Positions 7,267 to 13,839 of a DNA stretch of 15,812 bases are shown one piece after another; within the stretch, counting starts at the first letter, position 1, and every line of letters begins with the position of its first letter. The DNA comes from UBA11606 sp039815945 (GTDB taxonomy: Bacteria > Actinomycetota > Acidimicrobiia > Acidimicrobiales > Aldehydirespiratoraceae), in NCBI GenBank assembly GCA_039815945.1, contig JBCBYI010000087.1:1-15812 (forward strand), written 5' to 3'. The notes beneath the pieces were generated by a model that worked only from the letters and a program-made list of their open reading frames with translations, was not told the origin of the DNA and did no database searches. A program made the position numbers and the translations under genes.

Positions 7267-8259
7267 TCAGGCGGTCGCGAAGGTGTCGATCATGAGCTCG
7301 ACGTCGCCGAGGGGGTAGAGGATCGGGCAGGTGCAGCCCGCCGCCTCATACTCGGCGACCTTGGCGCGGACCTCGTCGGGCGTGCCCGAAGCGGTGATCA
7401 TCTGCACGACCTCGTCGGGCACCCGCTTCGCAGCCTCGACGACCTGCTCGTGCGTGGCCGGCCAGGTCAGGACCTCGGCGACGTCGTCGAGGAGTTCCTG
7501 CGGGACCCCGCTCGCCTTCATGATGTGGGGCTGTTGACCGAGGTACTGGGTCACCAGGAGGCGGGCGCTGTCGAGCGCAGCCTGGCGGTCGTGATCGACC
7601 GAGCAGACCACGAGTTGGGGCCGATCGATGTCGTCGAGTGTGCGTCCGGCCTTGGCGGCCCCGATCTCGAGATTCTCGACCGCCTGGCGGTTGTAGTCGG
7701 GCGAGACGAGATAGTTCAGCACGGCGCCGTCGGCGATCTCGCCGGTGAGCTGCATCATCTGCATGCCGGTGGCACCGATGTAGATCGGCACGTCCTTGGG
7801 TCGACGCTCCTGGTGGACGTAGTCGAGCTCGACGCCGTCGAGGTGCACGAAGTAGCCGTCCATCGTGACCGTCTCGTTGTTGAGCAACGCTCGGACCGCC
7901 TCCACGACCTCGCGCATGACCCTGATGGGTTTGCTGCGATCGACACCGACCTTCGCGGCCAACGGATCCCACCAGGCGCCGAGTCCACAGATGATGCGAC
8001 CGGGGGCGAGATCGTCGAGGGTCGAGAACATCGACGCCAGGCGAGCCGGATTGCGGGTCCACACGTCGATCACGCCGGAACCGATCTTGATCGAGTCGGT
8101 CGTGGCGCCGAAGGCGGCCATCGGGACACCCGCCTCTCGCACCAGGCGGGAATCGGCCTGCCAGACCGCTTCGAACCCCTTCGACTCGGCGTACTTGGTG
8201 TACGCGATCGCGTCGCGGATCGGGTGGGCGTCCTGGAGGTACAGCGCTCGTCTCGTCAT
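7267..8259 (-). CDS. LLM-class (luciferase-like) oxidoreductase, probably F420-dependent
   Basis: A 330-residue TIM-barrel protein of the bacterial luciferase-like superfamily. The N-terminal strand and helix (RDAIAYTKYAESKGFEAVWQADSR), the segment IKIGSGVIDVWTRNPARLASMFSTLDDLAPGR split around residues 55-95, and GLGAWWDPL about residue 97 are the usual deazaflavin-binding barrel elements. The second half carries VPIYIGATGMQMMQLTGEIADGAVLNYL, typical of methylene-tetrahydromethanopterin reductase-like and F420-dependent enzymes. It probably transfers hydride between F420 and an unknown organic substrate. It is last in the minus-strand run 11474-7267. Its ATG lies 5 bases beyond the stop of the membrane-protein gene, whose TGA overlaps a GAGG ribosome site 3 bases from the ATG, suggesting translational coupling. 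Confidence 0.9.
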   Translation of the reverse strand: MTRRALYLQDAHPIRDAIAYTKYAESKGFEAVWQADSRLVREAGVPMAAFGATTDSIKIGSGVIDVWTRNPARLASMFSTLDDLAPGRIICGLGAWWDPLAAKVGVDRSKPIRVMREVVEAVRALLNNETVTMDGYFVHLDGVELDYVHQERRPKDVPIYIGATGMQMMQLTGEIADGAVLNYLVSPDYNRQAVENLEIGAAKAGRTLDDIDRPQLVVCSVDHDRQAALDSARLLVTQYLGQQPHIMKASGVPQELLDDVAEVLTWPATHEQVVEAAKRVPDEVVQMITASGTPDEVRAKVAEYEAAGCTCPILYPLGDVELMIDTFATA

Positions 8260-8264
8260 CGACC

Positions 8265-9533
8265 TCAGTCTGCCCCGTTCCGCTCGCCGGTGCCCGGCAT
8301 CTGACCGAGGGTGTCGCCCGGCCCGGTGGGCGCACGATCGCCGGAGCGCCACAGCTGGGCCTGGCAGTCGAAGATCGCGAAGGAACGGTCGTACGCCTCG
8401 GTGCTGCCGATCGGCGGCCAGGGGCCGAGATCGTCGTCTTCGAACCGGCATTCGACGTCGGTGATCAGCACCCCTCGGCGAAGCTCGATGTCGATCTCGC
8501 CGGTGGTGGCCTGATGGGGAACGTCGGGCGCGGCGACGGTCATGGTGACCACGGCGTTGAGGGCGAGGCCCGCCGCCACGACGGCGGCGAGACGACGGTC
8601 GGTGCGCCCGACCAGCACGGCGACGAACACGAGCGCCGGGAGCAGGTGGAGGGGCTTCCACGGGAAGCGGAGGTACACCAGCTCGGCCCAGACGAGGCCG
8701 AGCAGCGCGAAACGAACCATCACCGAGTCCCGCCACGCGCCGCGCAGCGATGTGGCGTGCGAGACGAACCACGCCCCGAGCGCAACGAGGGTCACCGGCC
8801 CCCAGAACGCCAGGTTCTTCACCCCCCACCGGCCGACCAACGTCGTGAGGTTGGTGACCTGGGTCTCGGTGGTGAAGAAGGCGAAGGAGCGATCGGCCGC
8901 GAGCCAGGCCGGCACGAAACAGAGGGCGCCGATCAGGGCGGTTGCGAGCCCGGTTCGGATCAGTGCCGGAAGCCGGGTGCGGTCGCCGACGAGTTCCGCG
9001 ACGAGCCAGGCCGCGACGAGCCCGACCGTCGAGGCGCGAACCCCGATCGCGAGTCCGAAGCACGCGCCGGCGACGAGGTTGCGCTCGGCGAGCCGAGCGC
9101 GGGCACCGCCGAGGACGAGGGCGACCGCAACCAGGTAGTCGCCGGTGGAGGTCGATGCGATCCACCACCACGGCGACACGGCGACGACCGCGAGGGTGGG
9201 GATCGGATCGCGGCGCTCGTGCCGCACGAGCGCGGCCAGCAGCCACAATGCGGCGGCCGCCGTGAGCATCGAACCCAAGACGACGAGGGGAGCCCCACCC
9301 ACCGAATCGAGGACGTAGGCCGCGACTTCGTAGGGCAGGTTCCCGGGCGGACGAGAGAGCTGATAGTCGCCGTCGAAGACGGATTCGCCGGCCCGCAAGA
9401 CGTTGGCGGTGTCGATGTCGGTGCCGTAGCCCCACCACAGTGCCGGTATGCCCACGAGGAAGGAGGCCGAGACGAGCCACATGGCGCGATCGGTGCGCCA
9501 GCGCGCCTGTGTGGTGTCCGTCGCCGACATCAT
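8265..9533 (-). CDS. Polytopic membrane protein, GT-C glycosyltransferase-like
   Basis: A 422-residue integral membrane protein with about nine or ten hydrophobic segments spread from residue 16 to about 335, then a ~90-residue hydrophilic tail. The first loop after helix 1 contains acidic TDIDTANVLRAGESVFDGDY followed by SRPPGNLPYE. An Asp-containing first extracytoplasmic loop with an RPPG-type element is characteristic of GT-C (lipid-linked sugar) transferases of the GT39/ArnT type. A later LRFPWKPLHLLPAL segment also fits. I infer a polyprenyl-phosphate-sugar-dependent transferase, but no family signature is strong enough to name it. The tail holds two Cys (in DVECRF and IFDCQA) that could form a disulfide outside the cell. 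The start is MM at 9533/9530; GAGGGG lies just upstream. It is third in the minus run, after an 85-base gap from the crotonase gene. Confidence 0.75.
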   Translation of the reverse strand: MMSATDTTQARWRTDRAMWLVSASFLVGIPALWWGYGTDIDTANVLRAGESVFDGDYQLSRPPGNLPYEVAAYVLDSVGGAPLVVLGSMLTAAAALWLLAALVRHERRDPIPTLAVVAVSPWWWIASTSTGDYLVAVALVLGGARARLAERNLVAGACFGLAIGVRASTVGLVAAWLVAELVGDRTRLPALIRTGLATALIGALCFVPAWLAADRSFAFFTTETQVTNLTTLVGRWGVKNLAFWGPVTLVALGAWFVSHATSLRGAWRDSVMVRFALLGLVWAELVYLRFPWKPLHLLPALVFVAVLVGRTDRRLAAVVAAGLALNAVVTMTVAAPDVPHQATTGEIDIELRRGVLITDVECRFEDDDLGPWPPIGSTEAYDRSFAIFDCQAQLWRSGDRAPTGPGDTLGQMPGTGERNGAD

Positions 9534-9537
9534 GAGC

Positions 9538-9550
9538 CCCTCGGGGAGGG
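9538..9550 (-). promoter_or_regulatory. Hairpin that could hide the ribosome site of the membrane-protein gene; overlaps a TACCCT box
   Basis: On the minus strand CCCTC (9550-9546), loop CCC, GAGGG (9542-9538) form a perfect 5-bp stem whose 3' arm is the Shine-Dalgarno GAGGGG of the gene at 9533. In a read-through mRNA from the crotonase gene this could limit translation. The same stretch also contains TGGTACCCT (an extended -10-like TANNNT box, TACCCT at 9552-9547, 13 bases before the ATG). A transcript starting from that box would not contain the hairpin. Either or both may be chance. Confidence 0.3.
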
Positions 9551-9558
9551 TACCAGTG

Positions 9559-9609
9559 GGCGCATGGTGCGCCGGTGAGGCCGAGTGGGCTCGGCGGGTC
9601 CCCTCGCCG
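9559..9609. repeat. Cluster of short perfect hairpins between crotonase and membrane-protein genes
   Basis: Three inverted repeats lie in the 85-base gap. GGCGCA (9559-9564) loop TGG TGCGCC (9568-9573); GCCGAG (9580-9585) loop TGGG CTCGGC (9590-9595); and CGGCG (9592-9596) with CGCCG (9605-9609), which competes with the second. No T-run follows, so classical termination is unlikely. A role in transcript stabilisation, attenuation or segmental expression of the four-gene run is possible. Confidence 0.35.
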
Positions 9610-9618
9610 GTGGTGCGG

Positions 9619-10446
9619 TCACTCGGCCGTCGGGCCACCTCCGAAGTCGGCGCTGCGCTTCTCTTTGACCGCGGCGATTCCCTCCAGTGCGTCGGGCCCC
9701 ATGAACCCGAGGAACTCGAAGGCGAGCGATGCGTCGAAGGCAGGGGAGTGCATGCGGTAGGCATGGTTGAGGGTGTGCTTGGTCCAGCGGATCGCCTGCT
9801 GGGCACCGTCGGCGAGTTCGACCGCGACCTGCAAGGCCTCGTCGATGACCGCCTGCGGCCCGTCGCTGTCGTCGACGCAGAGCGACACGAGCCCGATGCG
9901 CTCGGCCTCCTCGCCGCTGAGATCGCGACAGGTGAGCAGGTAGTACTTCGCCTTGGCCATGCCGCACAGCATCGGCCAGCAGATCGCCGCGTGATCGCCT
10001 GCAGCAACCCCGAGCTTGGTGTGCCCGTCGATGATGCGGGTGTTCTTTCCCGCCACCGAGACGTCGGCGAGCAGGCCGGCGACGAGCCCGGCGCCGACGG
10101 CTGGTCCCCACATCGCGGAGACGATGGGCTTCGAGCAGTTGATGACGTTGTTGACGAGGTCGCGCGCTTCGCGCATGACGCGCAGGCTCGAGCCGTAGTC
10201 GTCGGTGATCTCGTCGAGGAGTTCGAAGCTCCCACCGGCGGAGAAGCCCTTGCCAGCGCCCGTGAGGAGCGCGACCCGGACGTCGGGGTCGCGGTCGATG
10301 GCGTTCCAGACGTTGGCGAGCTGCTCGTGCTTGTGCGGGTTGACCGAGTTGAGGCCAGGACCTTCGAGCGTGAGCTGGAGCACGCCGTCGGCGGCTTCGG
10401 CGAAGGTGAGGGTCTCGAACCCCTCGGTGTAGCGGTCGATGTTCAT
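9619..10446 (-). CDS. Crotonase-fold protein (enoyl-CoA hydratase/isomerase family) lacking both classical hydratase glutamates
   Basis: A 275-residue protein with the crotonase fold. The CoA/oxyanion motifs are GAGKGFSAGG at 63-72 and GPAVGAG at 114-120, with the C-terminal helices typical of the family. Aligned by eye with rat mitochondrial enoyl-CoA hydratase (GGGCE144 and QPE164), the two general acid/base glutamates correspond to Val122 and His142, so simple hydration of enoyl-CoA is unlikely. It should still bind an acyl-CoA thioester and stabilise an enolate, as isomerases, decarboxylases and hydrolases of this superfamily do. The segment TKLGVAAGDHAAICWP (143-158) looks like an actinobacterial subgroup whose reaction I do not know. 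Its ATG shares one base with the stop of the LLM gene (TGATG) and has an AGGAGG ribosome site 4 bases upstream, giving strong coupling to that oxidoreductase. Confidence 0.9.
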   Translation of the reverse strand: MNIDRYTEGFETLTFAEAADGVLQLTLEGPGLNSVNPHKHEQLANVWNAIDRDPDVRVALLTGAGKGFSAGGSFELLDEITDDYGSSLRVMREARDLVNNVINCSKPIVSAMWGPAVGAGLVAGLLADVSVAGKNTRIIDGHTKLGVAAGDHAAICWPMLCGMAKAKYYLLTCRDLSGEEAERIGLVSLCVDDSDGPQAVIDEALQVAVELADGAQQAIRWTKHTLNHAYRMHSPAFDASLAFEFLGFMGPDALEGIAAVKEKRSADFGGGPTAE

Positions 10447-11474
10447 CAGGCCTCCTGGACGGCTCGGGCCACCTCGCCCCACTTGGCGAGGTGGTCGGGA
10501 TCGGTGCGCATCTCTCGCTCACCGAGGTACATCACGATGCGAGCCGCGGTCCCGGCGTAGCGCCGGATCAGTTCGTCGGCGAGCTCATCCCAGGAGGCCA
10601 CCACGGCGAAGTGGTCGAGCATCTCGTCGGTGATCACGTCGCCGATCGTGTCGAGCTCGGCGGCCTTGAACTTGGCGCGGATACGTGCGGTGGTGCCCTC
10701 GAAGCCGAGGTCGTCGAACTGGAACGCGTAGTTCGGGGTCGAGCCGTAGAACGCGATCTGTCGGCGAGCGGTGGCGACGTAGTCGGCGCGTTCCTCCGGC
10801 GTGTCGCCGGGGCACGCGAAGACAGGCACGATCAGGTCGATCGCGCCCGGATTGCGGCCGACCTCCGCCGCACCGGCCGCGAGATCCGGCAGCAGCCGAT
10901 CGCCGAGGTAGGCCATCGAATGCAGTGGATGGACGTGGACGCCGTCCGCCACCTGGGCCGCCACCTTCGTCATCATCGGGCCAACCGCAGAGATGTCGAC
11001 CTTCATCTCGTGGTCGTGGCGCCGCGGGGCCCAGTCGGGCGGCAGCAGCGTCATCTCGTAGAACTCGCCGTGGTGGTCGAGTCGCTCCTCACGGTTGAAG
11101 GCCCGCCACGCTGCCTTGACCGCCTCCACGTAGTCCCGCATGCGGGCGGCGGGGCGGTCGAACTCGGCGCTGTAGCGCCGTTCGACGTGGGCCCTGACCT
11201 GTGACCCGAGGCCGAGGCGGAACCGTCCGCCCGTGTTGCCGGCGATCTCGTAGGCCATCGCCGCCGACAGCATCGGGCTGCGGGGAAAGGCGACGGCGAT
11301 GCCGGTCGTGAAGAAGAGGCTCGGCGCCGCCATCGACGCCGCCGCGATCTGCATCCAGGGCACCTGCGTGGTCTCGGTGTAGAGCATGCCGCCGAAGCCG
11401 GCACCCTCGAGAAGCCGGGCGAGTTCGGCGGCATCGTCCCAGGAACTGGCGCCGGTCATCAGGTCCATCTGCAC
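10446..11474 (-). CDS. LLM-class oxidoreductase, probably F420-dependent (resembles the TIGR03617 group)
   Basis: A 342-residue luciferase-like TIM-barrel protein and the first gene of the minus run. Recognisable elements are DLMTGASSWDDAAELARLLEGAG at the N-terminus (split about residues 3-25), FFTTGIAVAFPRSPMLSAAMAYEIA near 60-85, FRLGLGSQVRAHVERR near 92-107, and the family tail RQIAFYGSTPNYAFQFDDLG near 245-265. The latter resembles, as I recall, the actinobacterial TIGR03617 F420-dependent group; this is from memory and not searched. It likely oxidises or reduces an organic substrate with F420. I start it at the GTG at 11474 because a TAGGGT box lies 7 bases upstream, the same layout as the aminotransferase; an ATG two codons later (11468) is the alternative. 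It overlaps the crotonase gene by one base and is divergent from the molybdenum hydroxylase gene. Confidence 0.9.
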   Translation of the reverse strand: MQMDLMTGASSWDDAAELARLLEGAGFGGMLYTETTQVPWMQIAAASMAAPSLFFTTGIAVAFPRSPMLSAAMAYEIAGNTGGRFRLGLGSQVRAHVERRYSAEFDRPAARMRDYVEAVKAAWRAFNREERLDHHGEFYEMTLLPPDWAPRRHDHEMKVDISAVGPMMTKVAAQVADGVHVHPLHSMAYLGDRLLPDLAAGAAEVGRNPGAIDLIVPVFACPGDTPEERADYVATARRQIAFYGSTPNYAFQFDDLGFEGTTARIRAKFKAAELDTIGDVITDEMLDHFAVVASWDELADELIRRYAGTAARIVMYLGEREMRTDPDHLAKWGEVARAVQEA

Positions 11475-11481
11475 GGCGGCG

Positions 11482-11487
11482 ACCCTA
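11482..11487 (-). promoter_or_regulatory. Putative -10 box (TAGGGT) for the LLM-crotonase run
   Basis: TAGGGT on the minus strand is followed by CGCCGCC (7 bases) and then the GTG at 11474. The hexamer and spacing equal those before the aminotransferase at 5509. It would drive a near-leaderless transcript of the four-gene minus run. Confidence 0.45.
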
Positions 11488-11505
11488 GACGACCGCCACG
11501 GCTCG

Positions 11506-11524
11506 GACCCCGGTTGATGGGGTC
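11506..11524. promoter_or_regulatory. Inverted repeat GACCCC-N7-GGGGTC in the divergent promoter region, candidate operator
   Basis: GACCCC (11506-11511) and GGGGTC (11519-11524) form a perfect 6-bp dyad with a 7-base centre. It lies just upstream of the TATGCT box for the molybdenum gene and within about 35 bases of the LLM gene's box. A regulator bound here could control both divergent units. No regulator gene is in the window to match it. Confidence 0.3.
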
Positions 11525-11533
11525 GGCCAGGCC

Positions 11534-11539
11534 TATGCT
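11534..11539 (+). promoter_or_regulatory. Putative -10 box (TATGCT) for the molybdenum hydroxylase run
   Basis: TATGCT, followed by CG, lies 35 bases before the ATG at 11575, giving a leader of about 28 bases. A clear GAGGAG ribosome site stands 7 bases before the ATG. Unlike the other promoters proposed here, this transcript would be leadered. A TTGATG at 11514-11519 is only 14 bases upstream, too close for an ideal -35. Confidence 0.4.
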
Positions 11540-11574
11540 CGCCCCACCGCCCGACCCCCGCGAGGAGCGACCCC

Positions 11575-13839
11575 ATGTCGATGATCGGAACCCGTGTGGT
11601 TCGCAAAGAAGACCCTGCGCTGTTGACGGTGGGCGGTGACTTCGTCGCCGACGTGGGTCCGACCGATGCGGTCCAGGCGGTCTTCGTTCGCTCGGTGATG
11701 GCCCACGGTGAGATCCTCTCGATCGACACCGACGAGGCCCGGGCGATGCCCGGTGTGGTCGCCGTGTACACCGCCGAGGATCTCGGGCTGCAGCCCCAGC
11801 CACCCGGCAATCCGATGCTCAACGCAACGATGACCCGGACCGCACTCGCGACCGATCGGGTGCGCTACGTCGGCGAGCCGTACGCGGTCGTGCTCGCGGA
11901 GACCCTCGCCCAGGCAATCGACGCGGCCGAGATGATCTGGGCCGACATCGACCCGCTCGACGCCGTCGTCACCATCTCGGACTCGATGGCCGAGGAGCTG
12001 CTGCTGTTCCCGGAGGCCGGCACGAACCGATCGTTCACGATGGCGGCGCGCGAAGACGCCGACGTGACCGACGGCTGCGAGGTCGTGGTCGAGCTCTCGA
12101 TGCACAATCCGCGCCTCTCGGGTGCGCCGATCGAGCCTCGAGCCGCGGTGGCCGAGTGGATCGACGGGCGCCTGACCCAGTGGTCGTGCACCCAGTTCCC
12201 CCACCGAACCCGCGACGGTCTGGCGGCGGCGCTTGGACTGGAGCACGACGACGTGCGGGTGATCACGCCTGACGTCGGCGGCGGTTTCGGCGCCAAGGGC
12301 GGCACCTATCCCGAGGACATCGTCACCGCGGCGGCGGCGAAGGCCGCGGGCCGACCGGTTCGCTGGGTCGAGACCCGTTCGGAGTCGATGACCAACCTCG
12401 CGCACGGTCGCAGCCTCGACTATCGGCTCAAGCTGGGCGGCACCCGCGACGGCCGGATCGAGGCGTACTCGATGCACATCGTGCAAGACGCCGGTGCCTA
12501 CCCGGCGATCGGCTCGGTGCTCCCGATGTTCGGCCGCATCATGGCGACCGGTACCTACGACATCGAACGGGTCAGCGTTTCGGCCGAGTCGGTCGTCACC
12601 AACACCACACCCGTCGGCGCGTACCGAGGTGCCGGTCGGCCCGAGGCCACCCTCGCGATCGAGCGGATGCTCGACGTCTTCGCGGCCGAGGTCGGGATGG
12701 ATCCCGCGGCCGTCCGCCGTCGCAACTTCATCGCACCGGAGGCGTTCCCCTTCACGACGCCGACCGGGGCCGACATGGATTCCGGTGAGTACGCCGCGGC
12801 GCTCGACAAGGTCGCCGAGGCTGCCGACCTGTCGGCGTTGCGGGCCGATCAGGCCGAGCGTCTCGATGATGCGTCCCGACCGTTGCTCGGCATCGGGTGG
12901 TCGGCCTACGTCGAGATCACCAATCCGGTCAACGCCTCGGAGTTCGGGAGCTGCGAGATCCGCCCCGACGGCTCGGCGCTGCTCCTCACCGGCTCCTCCG
13001 CCCACGGGCAGGGGCACCACACGACCTTCGCCCAGCTCGCAAGCGAGCTCACCGGGATTCCGGTCGAGCGCATCGAGGTGCGTCACGGCGACACCGCCGA
13101 GGTGAAGCGCGGCGGCGGTACGGGCGGTTCTCGCTCGCTGCAGGTCGGCGGCACCGCGATCTGGCAGGCGACGGAGGCGGTCGTCGAACGGGCCAAGGAG
13201 ATCGCCGCCGACGTGTTGGAGGCCAACCCGGCCGACATCGTGCTCGACACCGGCACCGGCGAGTTCTCGGTGACCGGTTCGCCGACGGTCGGCGTCGGGT
13301 GGGCCGCGGTCGCCGCCCACGCGACCGAGGACGACGGCGAGCCGCTCGCCGCCGAGACCGACTTCCAGCCGCCGGCGGCCACCTTCCCCTTCGGGGTGCA
13401 TCTCTCGGTGGTCGAGGTCGATCGCGACACCGGCGAGGTCACGCTCGTTCGCCATGTCGCATGCGACGACGCCGGCGTCATCGTGAATCCGACGATCGTC
13501 GACGGTCAGGTCCACGGCGGTATCGGCGGCGGCGTCGGCCAGGCGTTGATGGAGGAGTTCGTCTACGACGAGTGGGGCAACCCGCAGACCGGCAACTTCA
13601 TGGACTACGCCATCCCGGCGGCGTCGGAGTTCCCCAGCTTCGATCGCATCCCGATGGAGACCCCGACCGACCGCAACCCGCTCGGCGTCAAGGGCATCGG
13701 CGAAGCCGGCACCATCGGTTCGACGCCGGCGGTGCAGAACGCCGTCGTCGATGCGCTCAAGCACCTCGGCATCACCCACATCGAGATCCCGGTGAAGCCG
13801 ATGCGGGTGTGGCGGGCGATCCAGGAGGCGAGCGCGTGA
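11575..13839 (+). CDS. Molybdenum-binding large subunit, xanthine dehydrogenase/aldehyde oxidase family (form II CoxL-like)
   Basis: A 754-residue molybdenum hydroxylase large subunit of normal length. Residues 1-120 form the a/b hammerhead domain (IGTRVVRKEDPALLTVGG, VRSVMAHGEI). The molybdopterin domain follows, with GGGFGAKGG from 235, AYRGAGRPE from 349, GQGHHTTFAQ around Gln479, GGGTGGSRS near 510, and the catalytic Glu710 in GIGEAGTIG. The 349-355 loop lacks the Cys of the AYxCSFR signature of true (form I) CO dehydrogenase, so this is a form II/aldehyde- or aromatic-hydroxylating type. It should hydroxylate an aldehyde or heterocycle with water as oxygen source. Partner FeS and FAD subunits are not in the window. 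The start is supported by GAGGAG 7 bases upstream of ATG. Its stop overlaps the next gene's GTG. Confidence 0.93.
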   Translation: MSMIGTRVVRKEDPALLTVGGDFVADVGPTDAVQAVFVRSVMAHGEILSIDTDEARAMPGVVAVYTAEDLGLQPQPPGNPMLNATMTRTALATDRVRYVGEPYAVVLAETLAQAIDAAEMIWADIDPLDAVVTISDSMAEELLLFPEAGTNRSFTMAAREDADVTDGCEVVVELSMHNPRLSGAPIEPRAAVAEWIDGRLTQWSCTQFPHRTRDGLAAALGLEHDDVRVITPDVGGGFGAKGGTYPEDIVTAAAAKAAGRPVRWVETRSESMTNLAHGRSLDYRLKLGGTRDGRIEAYSMHIVQDAGAYPAIGSVLPMFGRIMATGTYDIERVSVSAESVVTNTTPVGAYRGAGRPEATLAIERMLDVFAAEVGMDPAAVRRRNFIAPEAFPFTTPTGADMDSGEYAAALDKVAEAADLSALRADQAERLDDASRPLLGIGWSAYVEITNPVNASEFGSCEIRPDGSALLLTGSSAHGQGHHTTFAQLASELTGIPVERIEVRHGDTAEVKRGGGTGGSRSLQVGGTAIWQATEAVVERAKEIAADVLEANPADIVLDTGTGEFSVTGSPTVGVGWAAVAAHATEDDGEPLAAETDFQPPAATFPFGVHLSVVEVDRDTGEVTLVRHVACDDAGVIVNPTIVDGQVHGGIGGGVGQALMEEFVYDEWGNPQTGNFMDYAIPAASEFPSFDRIPMETPTDRNPLGVKGIGEAGTIGSTPAVQNAVVDALKHLGITHIEIPVKPMRVWRAIQEASA

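Noticed and set aside
8514..10560. Plus-strand open frames opposite the membrane-protein and crotonase genes
   Set aside because: The products are low-complexity charged strings with no hydrophobic or motif structure; the minus frames encode a polytopic membrane protein and a crotonase with an overlapping start and ribosome site.
11533..13779. Very long minus-strand open frame opposite the molybdenum hydroxylase gene
   Set aside because: It mirrors codon bias of the plus-strand gene in GC-rich DNA. Its product is a His/Arg/Gly/Asp-rich string without domain motifs, while the plus frame holds all family motifs.
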